Assembly: GCF_963678185.1 (NCBI RefSeq)
Contig: NZ_OY782757.1
Span: 1,871,001-1,935,000 of the forward strand
Direction: 5' to 3'
Origin: an uncultured Tolumonas sp.
GTDB taxonomy: Bacteria; Pseudomonadota; Gammaproteobacteria; Enterobacterales; Aeromonadaceae
DNA length: 64,000 bases
Shown here piece after piece: positions 39,477 through 49,758 of this stretch (its first letter is position 1; each line of letters begins with the position of its first letter). The notes below the pieces were generated by a model, which saw only the letters and a program-made list of their open reading frames with translations, was not told the origin of the DNA and did no database searches. The translations under genes were made by a program, and so were the position numbers.

Positions 39477-41660
39477 TTACTCAACCACTTTTTTGATAAA
39501 TACGCTAGCCAGTGGTGGCAGGTTCAACACAATAGAGTGATCTTTACCATGTGATGCGATCTCTTCGGTATGGAAAACATCAGCACCAACAAAATAATCA
39601 CCACCCCAATATTCACCACTGTCGGTATTCAGTACGATCTGGTAACGCCCCGCTTCCGGCACGCCCATACGGAAGCCATCACGTGGCACCGGCGTAAAGT
39701 TACAAGCAGCAATGATGAAACTATCCTGCGCTTTGTTACGACGGATCATCAGCAGTGCACTGTTTTCCCAATCTGAGTGATCTAACCACTCAAACCCACT
39801 TTGTAGATAATCCGCATCATACATCGCTGATTCAGAGCGATAGAGTTTGTTCAGATCACGGATCAGATTTTTCTGGCCACGATGCTTATCAAAGCCAAGC
39901 AGCCACCAGTCCAGCTGTCCATCGTGATCCCACTCAGCCGCCTGTGCTATCTCTGTGCCCATGAAATTGAGCTTTTTACCAGGGTGTGCATACATATAAC
40001 CCATATAAGTACGCAGATTAGCGGCCTGTTGCCACTCATCACCCGGCATTTTATACAGCAGAGATTGTTTACCGTGCACCACTTCATCGTGCGACAGCGA
40101 CAACACAAAGTTCTCGTTGTAGTGATAGACCATCGAGAAGGTCAGATCATTATGATGATATTTACGGTGAACCGGTTCTTTCGCCATATAACGCAGCGAA
40201 TCGTTCATCCAGCCCATGTTCCACTTGAAAGTGAAGCCCAGACCACCGGTGTAAGTAGGGCGAGACACCCCAGAGAAAGCCGTCGATTCTTCCGCAATCG
40301 TCATTGCATGTGGGAAACGCTCATACACTTCACGGTTGAACCATTGCAGCAATGAGATGGCTTCATAGTTGTGGTTGCCGCCATCCAGGTTTGGCACCCA
40401 CTGTCCTTCATCACGGGAATAATCCCAATACAGCATTGAGGCTACCGCATCGACTCGTAAACCATCGATGTGGAAATGATCCAGCCAGAACAGAGCACTG
40501 GCGATCAGGAACTGACGTACTGTGTCGCGGCCAAAATCATAGATATAAGAGTTCCAATCAGGGTGCCAGCCACGACGCGGATCTTCATACTCATATAGCG
40601 GGGTGCCATCAAAGCGCGCCAGACCGTGTGCATCAGATGGGAAATGGGCAGGAACCCAATCCAGGATCACACCAATTCCGGCTTCATGACAACGATCGAC
40701 AAAATATTTAAAATCATCAGCCGAACCATAACGGCTGGTTGGCGCAAACAAACCTAACGGCTGATAACCCCAAGAACCTGAGAACGGATGCTCCATAATG
40801 GGCATCAATTCAATATGGGTATAATTCATTTCCTGCAAATAAGGGATCAGCTCATCGGCCATCTCACGGTAACTCAGCGAGTCGCCATTTTCATGACGTT
40901 TCCAGGAACCAAAATGAATTTCGTAGATGGAAAGCGGTTGTTCGAGTTTGTCATTCCGTTGTGATTTTTGCCATTCCGCATCATGCCATTGGTATTTTTT
41001 CTGGTCGTAAACCACCGATGCAAATGACGGATATTGATCAGCATAAAAGCCAACTGGATCAGCCTTATGTGGCAGACAATGGCCATGCATATCTTTTAAT
41101 TCAAATTTATAACGGGCACCTGCTTCCAAACCCGGCACAAATAACACCCAATGACCACACAAGCTACGCTGCATAGGATGGCGGCGACCATCCCAGAAGT
41201 TAAAATCACCTAACAGGCTCACTGACATGGCACTCGGGGCATAAACAGCAAACTTAACCCCTTTCACTGTCACGCCATTCACTTCAGTTTCAATGAGCTG
41301 TGCGCCCAACGTACGATAGATATTATCCGCGCTGAGTTTCATCTCTGCCAGACCACGATAAGCTTCATCATGGAACTGGTAAGGATCGATCACTTCCGCT
41401 TTGGTATCGCCGTAATTAACTCTGAGTGCATAAGCAAACGGCGACGCTAACTTCGCAAATTCTGCTTCAAATAACCCATCGACATGCACACAAGTTAACT
41501 GACTTTCGATTGTTTTTTTCTCAATCCGGCGAACAGCAACCTGAGTTGCATGTGGCAACCAGACTCGTAACCGCCACAATGATTGTTCGTTATCGTAGAT
41601 CCATCCCAATTTTTCAAATGGTTGCCCGCAACGGGCTTCATTAAGCTCTCTTAACAGCAT
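39477..41660 (-). CDS. glgB: 1,4-alpha-glucan branching enzyme GlgB
   Basis: Predicted 727 residues (Escherichia 728), introduces alpha-1,6 branches in glycogen. Two N-terminal carbohydrate-binding domains (CBM48-like) precede the GH13 barrel with ELMPIMEHPFSGSWGYQ, DWVPAHFP, the nucleophile Asp in GLRVDAVASMLY, the acid Glu in IAEESTAFSG and LSHDEVVHGK. The ATG start is followed by LLRELNEARCG. Middle gene of malQ-glgB-glgX, 73 nt after malQ. Confidence 0.97.
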   Translation of the reverse strand: MLLRELNEARCGQPFEKLGWIYDNEQSLWRLRVWLPHATQVAVRRIEKKTIESQLTCVHVDGLFEAEFAKLASPFAYALRVNYGDTKAEVIDPYQFHDEAYRGLAEMKLSADNIYRTLGAQLIETEVNGVTVKGVKFAVYAPSAMSVSLLGDFNFWDGRRHPMQRSLCGHWVLFVPGLEAGARYKFELKDMHGHCLPHKADPVGFYADQYPSFASVVYDQKKYQWHDAEWQKSQRNDKLEQPLSIYEIHFGSWKRHENGDSLSYREMADELIPYLQEMNYTHIELMPIMEHPFSGSWGYQPLGLFAPTSRYGSADDFKYFVDRCHEAGIGVILDWVPAHFPSDAHGLARFDGTPLYEYEDPRRGWHPDWNSYIYDFGRDTVRQFLIASALFWLDHFHIDGLRVDAVASMLYWDYSRDEGQWVPNLDGGNHNYEAISLLQWFNREVYERFPHAMTIAEESTAFSGVSRPTYTGGLGFTFKWNMGWMNDSLRYMAKEPVHRKYHHNDLTFSMVYHYNENFVLSLSHDEVVHGKQSLLYKMPGDEWQQAANLRTYMGYMYAHPGKKLNFMGTEIAQAAEWDHDGQLDWWLLGFDKHRGQKNLIRDLNKLYRSESAMYDADYLQSGFEWLDHSDWENSALLMIRRNKAQDSFIIAACNFTPVPRDGFRMGVPEAGRYQIVLNTDSGEYWGGDYFVGADVFHTEEIASHGKDHSIVLNLPPLASVFIKKVVE

Positions 41661-41733
41661 ATGTAAACCTCTACTACATCACTAAGAATGGTCAGCTACA
41701 GATACAAATAACTCGCTGACATGAAAATCATTA

Positions 41734-43914
41734 CTATTGTTTTCGCGCATTAGTCAGTCTGTTAGCCAACGCCGCCAGTCCGGGATCATTTAAAAAACTC
41801 TCTAAATTTTTACTCAGCTTTCTCCGCCAGTTCGGATATTCCGTGCTCGTACCAGGTACATTGACTGGTTTATCCATCTCCAGCCAATCCTCTAACTGAG
41901 TACTAAATAATGCGCTATTGCCACGGCACATATGCTCTTGTAACGCATGCGCCAACACGGTGTTCATCCCCACCCAGCTGACATCATGTCCAATACCCTC
42001 CGGCAACACACCATGCCCCGCTAATGAGTCTAGGATTGCCTGTTTCGCGCTGTGCCGTTCACGGTATAAGTCTTGTAATTTATCTTCGTCCGGATAAAGA
42101 CCCAAATCACGCCCTAATGCCAAATCATCACAATGCCAGAAACCTCGTAATGTTGGCATATCATGCGTCGTTAAAGCGGCCATGGCCTGAGCAGGGTAAT
42201 GTGCCGGTGAGAAATAACCGCCATCATCTGCTCGTTCAAAGAAAAAGACCTTGTAGGAATAGACACCATTGGCATGCAGTAATGTCCGCATTTCCGGTGG
42301 CACAGTACCTAAATCTTCTCCAATCACCATGCAACGCTCACGGTGTGACTCCAGCGCCAGAATGGCTAGCAACTCTTCAACGGGATAATAGACATACGCT
42401 CCCATTGAAGACGGTGCACCCGGTGGCACCCACCAAAGTCGACGCAAGCCCATAACATGGTCTATGCGTAATGCCCCGCAACCACGCATGTTGGCCCGTA
42501 ATAACTCAATGAAAGGTCGGTAAGCTGCTCGTTTTAGTTGCACTGGATCGATCGGTGGTAATCCCCAGTTTTGCCCCTGTGGCCCCAATGGATCGGGTGG
42601 TGCGCCAATACTGGCTTTAGGGCAATACAGATCTTTATTTGCCCAAATTTCACAAGAACCTTCCGAAACACCAACCGCCAGATCACGGTATAAGCCGATC
42701 CTCATGCCAAGTGCTTTAGCCAGTTGCTCCGCTTCAGCCAACTGCTGGTCAGCCATCCATTGCAAATATTGATAAAAACAGATGTCCAGTTGATGTGAAG
42801 CAATCCAGGTTTGTACAGCAGGAGAATCAAAACTCCGGTACACCTCAGGCCAAACCGGTGGCCCCCACGCTTCTAAGCCACCGGCATATAACGTGTTTTG
42901 CAGTGCATCAAAGGCCGCCATCTGCAACAAGCCATCGCCACCGGCAGCAATATACTCAGCAAAGGCTTTGCCCCGTTCAGTACGCGCAGAGAGATCAGCC
43001 CCTTCAAATACCCGGCGCAACCACTGTAACTTAAAAGAAAAAACAGCTTTATAATCAATAGAATCTATATCGCGTAACTGCTGCAATTGCGCTTGAACAT
43101 CTGAAGCAGCTAATTCTTTTTGCAGCGCTGGATTGGATAAAAAGTCAGGTATTGCTTCAACATCAATATAAATGACGTTTAACCAACGACGAGAAGAAGG
43201 GCTATATGGGCTGCAACTTTCCGGATTAGCCGGATACAAAGCATGGATCGGATTCAGACCAACAAAATCAGCCCCCCACGCAGCAACACCACGCAATAAC
43301 ATTTTTAGATCAGTGAAATCGCCAACACCCCAGTTACGCTGGCTGCGCAACGTATATAACTGCACGCTCGGCCCCCAGCATTTCTGCTGGCGTTGTAAAA
43401 ACTCAGGATGAAAACAATTGGCTGGAGCAACAATTAAAGAAGAAGTCGCTAATACTTGCGTATTATTTCCAGATAAAAGATTAAATTGATGATAACCATT
43501 AGGAATATTCTGCTGAATATTTAATACATATTCAGAAAATAATAATTTGTTCGCTTGAAAGGAGTTTATTTTTTGACTGTCATTCAGTGAAATAACGCCA
43601 CTTAACTGAGCACCCTCTTCCAGTTCAATACGCCAATTCAGTGGAGACTCCGCACTTGCAGGCAATCGGCAGGTAATTTGAAACTCCGTTTGCTGCCTTA
43701 GCACATACACCGGATCCAGCATTTGGTGCCAATACGTAAGATCTTCGTGGCTAATTTGTTCTGATAAGACCTCAGGTTCCGTCGTTGCATATCCCATGGC
43801 ATCAAGGATAGCCCGCTTATTCTCCATTGATGTCTGCGTCGTTTTCCCCCAGATATCCGTATACTCTTGCCCTATACCACGTCGTTGTGCCAGTAAATCA
43901 AGGAGTTCATCCAT
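41734..43914 (-). CDS. malQ: 4-alpha-glucanotransferase (amylomaltase)
   Basis: Predicted 726 residues, GH77 (Escherichia MalQ 694). It disproportionates maltodextrins, releasing glucose and longer glucans for phosphorylase and GlgB. A non-catalytic N-terminal part precedes the barrel. LYTLRSQRNWGVGDFTDL opens the catalytic domain, followed by LRIDHVMGLRRLWW (nucleophile Asp), VIGEDLGTVPPEM (acid Glu) and LTTHDMPTLRGFW. First gene of the malQ-glgB-glgX operon; GGGAGG lies upstream of its ATG. It is divergent from gapA over 318 nt. Confidence 0.96.
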   Translation of the reverse strand: MDELLDLLAQRRGIGQEYTDIWGKTTQTSMENKRAILDAMGYATTEPEVLSEQISHEDLTYWHQMLDPVYVLRQQTEFQITCRLPASAESPLNWRIELEEGAQLSGVISLNDSQKINSFQANKLLFSEYVLNIQQNIPNGYHQFNLLSGNNTQVLATSSLIVAPANCFHPEFLQRQQKCWGPSVQLYTLRSQRNWGVGDFTDLKMLLRGVAAWGADFVGLNPIHALYPANPESCSPYSPSSRRWLNVIYIDVEAIPDFLSNPALQKELAASDVQAQLQQLRDIDSIDYKAVFSFKLQWLRRVFEGADLSARTERGKAFAEYIAAGGDGLLQMAAFDALQNTLYAGGLEAWGPPVWPEVYRSFDSPAVQTWIASHQLDICFYQYLQWMADQQLAEAEQLAKALGMRIGLYRDLAVGVSEGSCEIWANKDLYCPKASIGAPPDPLGPQGQNWGLPPIDPVQLKRAAYRPFIELLRANMRGCGALRIDHVMGLRRLWWVPPGAPSSMGAYVYYPVEELLAILALESHRERCMVIGEDLGTVPPEMRTLLHANGVYSYKVFFFERADDGGYFSPAHYPAQAMAALTTHDMPTLRGFWHCDDLALGRDLGLYPDEDKLQDLYRERHSAKQAILDSLAGHGVLPEGIGHDVSWVGMNTVLAHALQEHMCRGNSALFSTQLEDWLEMDKPVNVPGTSTEYPNWRRKLSKNLESFLNDPGLAALANRLTNARKQ

Positions 43915-45228
<1,314 letters not shown>

Positions 45229-45256
45229 TTTGAGCGCTCATTCCGAATGAGTTTAC

Positions 45257-45284
45257 AAAAGGCAGCCTAAGGGCTGCCTTTTTA
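45257..45284 (+). terminator. Terminator of gapA
   Basis: 11-bp stem AAAAGGCAGCC / GGCTGCCTTTT with loop TAAG and a T5 run. yeaD begins 16 nt beyond, so read-through may feed it. Confidence 0.92.
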
Positions 45285-45300
45285 CTTTGGGAGCTTACAC

Positions 45301-46185
45301 ATGTTAAGAAAATTCAAATTTACTAAACAACAAGATCTCACCAGCAATACACAGCTCGCCACTAATGAATCAGGGCTCAGTTATCTCCTGATTAAAAACC
45401 AGTATGCGGAAGCGGCCATCTCATTATTTGGCGCTCATGTATTGCACTATCAAGCAAAAGATAAACAACCATTACTGTGGATGAGTCATACCAGTGCTCA
45501 AGATGGCTCTAAGCCATTTCGTGGTGGTGTGCCTATCTGCTGGCCTTGGTTCGGCCCAGCCCCTGCAGAATTAGGTTCAGGGCTTCCTGCACATGGCTTT
45601 GCTCGCGGTCTGACATGGCAATTAGAAGGTGTCAGTGAAACAGACGAAGGCACATATGTGCATCTATCATTAAACGATACCGCCGAAACACTGGCGATGT
45701 GGCCTCACCCATTCCACCTGGAGTTTGAGGTTCATATTGGTACTACATTGACCATGTCGTTAACCACTGAAAATACCAGCGATAAAGATTTCCGCGTCTT
45801 CGAAGCGCTGCACACCTATTTCAATACCAAAGGTACTGAGCTTGTTACGGTAAAAGGCTTAGGCGACAGCTTCTACGACAAACTGACCAAATCAGATGGC
45901 GTACAAGAGGGTGATTTTCATCTGACTGCAGCAGTTGATCGTGTTTATAGCAAGCCGGCCAAAGCAGTGAGTTTCACCACGGGTTTTGACACCATCAAAT
46001 TAGATAATGGTGGTGAAAACTCTGCTGTAGTTTGGAATCCTTGGACTGCCGCAGAAAACATGGCCGACTTTGACAGCGACCGCTGGCAGACCATGGTTTG
46101 TGTCGAAACCTGTGTGACAGGCGAAGGACAAACGATTGCTGCTGGCGAAGAACATACCCTCAGCACCGTGATCAGCTATATTTAG
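45301..46185 (+). CDS. yeaD: D-hexose-6-phosphate mutarotase YeaD
   Basis: Predicted 294 residues, aldose-1-epimerase-like fold. The family interconverts alpha and beta anomers of glucose-6-phosphate. Conserved segments are PFRGGVPICWPWFGP, the catalytic His in PAHGFARGLTW, the FEALHTYF segment and the Glu in CVETCVT. GGGAG lies 8 nt before the ATG. The gapA-yeaD pairing is the same as in Escherichia and suits a role in glycolytic flux. Confidence 0.94.
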   Translation: MLRKFKFTKQQDLTSNTQLATNESGLSYLLIKNQYAEAAISLFGAHVLHYQAKDKQPLLWMSHTSAQDGSKPFRGGVPICWPWFGPAPAELGSGLPAHGFARGLTWQLEGVSETDEGTYVHLSLNDTAETLAMWPHPFHLEFEVHIGTTLTMSLTTENTSDKDFRVFEALHTYFNTKGTELVTVKGLGDSFYDKLTKSDGVQEGDFHLTAAVDRVYSKPAKAVSFTTGFDTIKLDNGGENSAVVWNPWTAAENMADFDSDRWQTMVCVETCVTGEGQTIAAGEEHTLSTVISYI

Positions 46186-46208
46186 AAAATAGATGATGTT
46201 CTAGAAAC

Positions 46209-46243
46209 AAAAAAAGCAGGATACCGAGGTATTCTGCTTTTTT
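46209..46243. terminator. Bidirectional terminator between yeaD and nadA
   Basis: Long stem AAAAAAGCAGGATAC with GTATTCTGCTTTTTT (one G-T pair) around CGAG, with A and T tracts on opposite ends. Serves both convergent genes. Confidence 0.93.
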
Positions 46244-46257
46244 ATTTGAGCGCGTTA

Positions 46258-47319
46258 TTAAATATTACTGCTAATTTTTTGCTGCAAGTTAGCCGCAAAA
46301 TCCAACATCCGATTCAACGGGATCAACGCTTTCTGGCGAATAGATTCATCAACCTTGATTTCATGTGCATCAGCCTGCTCAGACAACGCAGCATAAATCG
46401 CCTCTAAGCCATTCATTGCCATCCAAGGACAATGCGCACAGCTTCGGCATGTTGCGCCATCACCACCGGTTGGTGCTTCAATCATGACCTTGTCAGGGCA
46501 CGCCTGCTGCATTTTGTAGAAAATGCCGCGATCGGTAGCCACAATCAGCTTTTGCTGAGGTAACTGCTGTGCAGCCCTAATCAATTGAGTGGTAGAACCA
46601 ACCGCATCAGCCATGTCAATGACCGAAGCAGGTGACTCCGGATGCACCAATATAGCGGCATCAGGATGCTCGGCTTTCAAACGCGCCAAGGCTTTGGCTT
46701 TGAATTCATCATGGACGATACACGCCCCCTGCCAGCGCAGCATTTCTGCGCCTGTTTTTTTCTCGATGTAAGCACCCAGATGACGATCCGGTGCCCAAAG
46801 AATTTTTTTACCGTCAGCATCCAGATGCTCAACAATTTCCAATGCAATACTAGATGTAACAACCCAATCGGCGCGGGCTTTAACTGCCGCAGAGGTATTG
46901 GCATAAACCACTACAGTATGATCTGGGTGTGCATCACAAAATGCGGAAAACTCTTCAATAGGGCAAGAAAGATCCAGTGAGCACTCTGCTTGTAGCGTTG
47001 GCATCAACACTTGCTTTTCCGGGCTTAAGATCTTTGCTGACTCGCCCATAAAGCGCACCCCCGCAACGATGAGCGTTTGCGCGGCATGCTGCTTACCAAA
47101 CTTCGCCATTTCCAGTGAATCGCCGATAAACCCGCCTGTTGCTTCAGCCAATGCCTGAATATCATGGTCGGTATAATAATGCGCAATCAACACAGCATTT
47201 CTGGCTTTCAGCAATTCAGCGATACGAGCAGTCAACTCCTGCTTACGCTCTGCAGATAACGGCGCTGGAATTTGCGGAAAAGGATAGTCAATTTCAACCA
47301 CATTGACTGGGCTGTTCAT
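46258..47319 (-). CDS. nadA: Quinolinate synthase A
   Basis: Predicted 353 residues. Condenses iminoaspartate with dihydroxyacetone phosphate to quinolinate in de novo NAD synthesis. The three iron-sulfur ligand cysteines fall at residues 113, 200 and 297, as in Escherichia, within [16 protein letters not shown] and [23 protein letters not shown] near residue 46 is the family N-terminal motif. Located downstream of the tRNA array on the same strand, the conserved enterobacterial neighbourhood; it has its own promoter. Confidence 0.97.
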   Translation of the reverse strand: MNSPVNVVEIDYPFPQIPAPLSAERKQELTARIAELLKARNAVLIAHYYTDHDIQALAEATGGFIGDSLEMAKFGKQHAAQTLIVAGVRFMGESAKILSPEKQVLMPTLQAECSLDLSCPIEEFSAFCDAHPDHTVVVYANTSAAVKARADWVVTSSIALEIVEHLDADGKKILWAPDRHLGAYIEKKTGAEMLRWQGACIVHDEFKAKALARLKAEHPDAAILVHPESPASVIDMADAVGSTTQLIRAAQQLPQQKLIVATDRGIFYKMQQACPDKVMIEAPTGGDGATCRSCAHCPWMAMNGLEAIYAALSEQADAHEIKVDESIRQKALIPLNRMLDFAANLQQKISSNI

Positions 47320-47352
47320 GTCTTACTCCAGTAATACGATAAGGCTTCGCTG

Positions 47353-47380
47353 ATTATAACCGAGATGGCAGACTTGCTAA
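47353..47380 (-). promoter_or_regulatory. Candidate promoter of nadA
   Basis: On the minus strand: TTAGCA (47375-47380), 16-nt spacer, TATAAT (47353-47358), about 33 nt before the nadA start. Confidence 0.6.
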
Positions 47381-47467
47381 ATGCAATTCAGTATTTGAAG
47401 CAGCAAGATAAAACGGGTGATGAGTATGGAAAACTGGAAGATTACATCAGGATGGTTGGAGCAAAGA

Positions 47468-47543
47468 TGGTGGGTCGTGCTGGATTCGAACCAGCGACCA
47501 ATTGATTAAAAGTCAACTGCTCTACCGACTGAGCTAACGACCC
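47468..47543 (-). tRNA. tRNA-Lys (anticodon TTT), copy 3 of 3
   Basis: 76 nt with encoded CCA, beginning GGGTCGTTAGCTCAG. The anticodon loop is CTTTTAA. Body matches Escherichia tRNA-Lys(TTT). Last gene of the eight-tRNA array. It forms a near-identical Lys-Val unit with the neighbouring tRNA-Val. Confidence 0.97.
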
Positions 47544-47564
47544 ATCTTTGTCACTTTGTAAAAC

Positions 47565-47640
47565 TGGTGGTCGCTACTGGGATCGAACCAGTGACCCCCT
47601 CCTTGTAAGGGAGGTGCTCTCCCAGCTGAGCTAAGCGACC
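47565..47640 (-). tRNA. tRNA-Val (anticodon TAC), copy 4 of 4
   Basis: 76 nt with CCA, beginning GGTCGCTTAGCTCAG; anticodon loop CTTACAA. Sequence identical to the other three Val copies. All four are preceded by TCCCA, so the repeat extends past the gene. Confidence 0.97.
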
Positions 47641-47648
47641 TGGGATTT

Positions 47649-47724
47649 TGGTGGGTTGTGAAGGGATCGAACCTTCGACCTACGGATTAAGAGTCCGCTG
47701 CTCTACCGACTGAGCTAACAACCC
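47649..47724 (-). tRNA. tRNA-Lys (anticodon CTT)
   Basis: 76 nt with CCA, beginning GGGTTGTTAGCTCAG. The anticodon loop is CTCTTAA, giving CTT, which decodes AAG. It differs from the TTT copies in the acceptor, anticodon and T arms. Escherichia lacks a CTT lysine isoacceptor, so this is a difference from its lys-val operon. Confidence 0.93.
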
Positions 47725-47743
47725 ACACGTGTAACACAAAATT

Positions 47744-47819
47744 TGGTGGTCGCTACTGGGATCGAACCAGTGACCCCCTCCTTGTAAGGGAGGTGCTCTC
47801 CCAGCTGAGCTAAGCGACC
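47744..47819 (-). tRNA. tRNA-Val (anticodon TAC), copy 3 of 4
   Basis: 76 nt with CCA, identical to the other Val(TAC) copies. Adjacent to another Val copy with no Lys gene between them. Confidence 0.97.
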
Positions 47820-47864
47820 TGGGAACTGCAACACAGTTATTCTGGAAAGCACTGTGTGTAAAAC

Positions 47865-47940
47865 TGGTGGTCGCTACTGGGATCGAACCAGTGACCCCCT
47901 CCTTGTAAGGGAGGTGCTCTCCCAGCTGAGCTAAGCGACC
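47865..47940 (-). tRNA. tRNA-Val (anticodon TAC), copy 2 of 4
   Basis: 76 nt with CCA, identical to the other Val(TAC) copies. Confidence 0.97.
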
Positions 47941-47958
47941 TGGGATTACTTTAAATGA

Positions 47959-48034
47959 TGGTGGGTCGTGCTGGATTCGAACCAGCGACCAATTGATTAA
48001 AAGTCAACTGCTCTACCGACTGAGCTAACGACCC
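47959..48034 (-). tRNA. tRNA-Lys (anticodon TTT), copy 2 of 3
   Basis: 76 nt with CCA, identical in body to the copy at 47468. The flanks are also nearly the same (GATGG on one side, ACCCATCTG/T on the other), pointing to a duplicated segment. Confidence 0.97.
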
Positions 48035-48054
48035 ATCTGTATCATTTTTAAAAC

Positions 48055-48130
48055 TGGTGGTCGCTACTGGGATCGAACCAGTGACCCCCTCCTTGTAAGG
48101 GAGGTGCTCTCCCAGCTGAGCTAAGCGACC
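48055..48130 (-). tRNA. tRNA-Val (anticodon TAC), copy 1 of 4
   Basis: 76 nt with CCA, identical to the other Val(TAC) copies; second gene of the array. Confidence 0.97.
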
Positions 48131-48140
48131 TGGGAATTCG

Positions 48141-48216
48141 TGGTGGGTCGTGCTGGATTCGAACCAGCGACCAATTGATTAAAAGTCAACTGCTCTACCG
48201 ACTGAGCTAACGACCC
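48141..48216 (-). tRNA. tRNA-Lys (anticodon TTT), copy 1 of 3
   Basis: 76 nt with CCA; first gene of the array, about 43 nt downstream of a strong sigma-70 promoter. The array lies between cpoB and nadA, corresponding to the Escherichia lysT-valT-lysW cluster. Confidence 0.97.
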
Positions 48217-48258
48217 ACGCTTTGCTGGCTTTGCATTCTGCCCTGCCAACGGCGGCCT

Positions 48259-48286
48259 ATAATACGGATTTACGTTTCCGAATCAA
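48259..48286 (-). promoter_or_regulatory. Promoter of the Lys/Val tRNA operon
   Basis: On the minus strand: TTGATT (48281-48286), 16-nt spacer, TATTAT (48259-48264), followed by a GC-rich discriminator GGCCGCC. A GC-rich discriminator is typical of stable-RNA promoters under ppGpp (stringent) control. Confidence 0.8.
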
Positions 48287-48363
48287 CAGAAAAATAATGA
48301 TTTATTTCTGTTTGCTCATCGTTCGACCAATTTTCCGTATTTTAGGCCCTTTTTAACTAATTA

Positions 48364-49206
48364 TTAACCACCCATAGCCTTCTGAGCTAATTGCGCAGCG
48401 GAAGTATTTGGGTATTGCTTAATAACCAATTGGAAAAATTTATTCGCTTTATCGGTGTCACCATCCGCTTTTGCGATGACTCCCAGCTTATAAATTGCTT
48501 CCGGACGTTTAGGTGAATCTTTATATTTTTGCGCTACAGTCAGGAAATGTGCTTTCGCTTTTTCACGATCGCCCTGGTTAAGTTGTAATTGACCTAACCA
48601 ATAATGGGCACCTGGTTGTAACGCCGAGTTTGGATAACTAGCAATAAACGTATCAAAAGCAGGAATTGCTTTTGCGTAGTTCTTATCTTTGATAACCAAA
48701 CTGACTGCTGCGTCATAGTCTTTACTTTCCGAACCACTAACCGCCGCCGCAGGTGCTGTGGCCGGCTTAGCTTGAGCAGGCGCTTCGCTAGCCGCAGAAG
48801 GCGTAGCAGGAGTAGTCTGCTGCGCTGGTGCTGGTGCTGCCGTTGGCTGTGGCTGCTGCGACCCTGTCGCTGCCGGTGCACTGGCTGCTGGTGCTGTAGC
48901 CTGAGGTGGTGAGGCAGGAGTGGATTGCTGTAGCTTATCCAACTCTTGATAGAGCGTTTTTTGCCTATCGGTAACTTGTTGCAACTTGTAGTTTGACTCT
49001 TCCAATGCGCCACGCAATGAGCGAACATCATTAGTCAAAGCATCAATTTGCTGCTGCATCTCTACCTGAGACAAACCACGCGCATTCACCATACGCTCTA
49101 GTTTTACGACACGATCTTCCATATCGTCGGCATGAACCAACGGAACAGAAAAAACAGCGGCCATCAATGTGGCCGCTTTTACATAATGGAGGTAACCCAT
49201 CAACAT
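48364..49206 (-). CDS. cpoB: Cell division coordinator CpoB (YbgF)
   Basis: Predicted 280-residue periplasmic protein. A signal peptide ends near VHA-DD. A coiled-coil segment (about 27-90, with repeated Q/L heptads) drives trimerisation. A Pro/Ala/Thr/Gln-rich linker (about 95-155) is followed by TPR repeats (AIPAFDTFIASYPNSA, AKAHFLTVAQKYKDSP, ANKFFQLVIKQYPNTS). In Escherichia CpoB links Tol-Pal to PBP1B during division. It is the last gene of the tol-pal cluster. An in-frame ATG two codons later is an alternative start. The linker is longer and lower in complexity than in Escherichia. Confidence 0.94.
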   Translation of the reverse strand: MLMGYLHYVKAATLMAAVFSVPLVHADDMEDRVVKLERMVNARGLSQVEMQQQIDALTNDVRSLRGALEESNYKLQQVTDRQKTLYQELDKLQQSTPASPPQATAPAASAPAATGSQQPQPTAAPAPAQQTTPATPSAASEAPAQAKPATAPAAAVSGSESKDYDAAVSLVIKDKNYAKAIPAFDTFIASYPNSALQPGAHYWLGQLQLNQGDREKAKAHFLTVAQKYKDSPKRPEAIYKLGVIAKADGDTDKANKFFQLVIKQYPNTSAAQLAQKAMGG

Positions 49207-49212
49207 TCAACC

Positions 49213-49737
49213 TTAGTAAACCAGTACCGCACGACGGTTATGGCTGAGAGCGTCTTCAGTGTGAGCTGGGTCAGCCGGTTTTTCTTCACCGTAGCTGACA
49301 ACAGACAACTGAGATACATCTACACCCAGGTTCTGCATATATTTGGCAACTGCTTTAGCACGACGTTCGCCCAATGCGATGTTGTACTCTGGAGTGCCTT
49401 TTTCGTCAGTGTGACCTTCGATCAACACTTTAACGCTATTGTGACCCTTCAGGAAATCAGCATGAGTCTGCAGCAACTGAGCATACTGGCCTTCGATCGC
49501 ATCTGAATCGAAATTGAAGTAAATCACGTTGTCTTGTTTCAGTGATTCAAACTGCTGTTTAGCTTGTTCATCTGCTGACAGACCTGAATCCAGACCGGAA
49601 GTTTCTACGCCCTGACCCGCCATACCGTCGGTTGCGCCAGAAGTAGAGCCTTTTTTATGGCTACATGCAGCCAGAGTAACCAGTGGAATCGCAATCAGCA
49701 GCGTTTTCAGCAGTGGGTTAATTTTCATTTTCTTCAT
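49213..49737 (-). CDS. pal: Peptidoglycan-associated lipoprotein Pal
   Basis: Predicted 174 residues. Lipoprotein signal with lipobox TLAAC (Cys at about 25). A C-terminal OmpA-like peptidoglycan-binding domain carries NVIYFNFDSDAI, IEGHTDEKGTPEYN and LGERRAKAV. Pal anchors the outer membrane to peptidoglycan and binds TolB. Six nt separate its stop from cpoB. AAGGAT precedes the ATG. Confidence 0.97.
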   Translation of the reverse strand: MKKMKINPLLKTLLIAIPLVTLAACSHKKGSTSGATDGMAGQGVETSGLDSGLSADEQAKQQFESLKQDNVIYFNFDSDAIEGQYAQLLQTHADFLKGHNSVKVLIEGHTDEKGTPEYNIALGERRAKAVAKYMQNLGVDVSQLSVVSYGEEKPADPAHTEDALSHNRRAVLVY

Positions 49738-49758
49738 ATCCTTGGTACATTGCTCGGA

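Noticed and set aside
47468-48216. Regularly repeated units resembling a CRISPR-like repeat array
   Set aside because: The repeats are complete 76-nt tRNA genes with cloverleaf stems, anticodons and CCA ends; spacers vary in length and there are no cas genes.
48594-49031. 145-residue Gln/Arg-rich frame inside cpoB
   Set aside because: Alternative frame of the CpoB Pro/Ala/Gln linker; no ribosome-binding site or homology.
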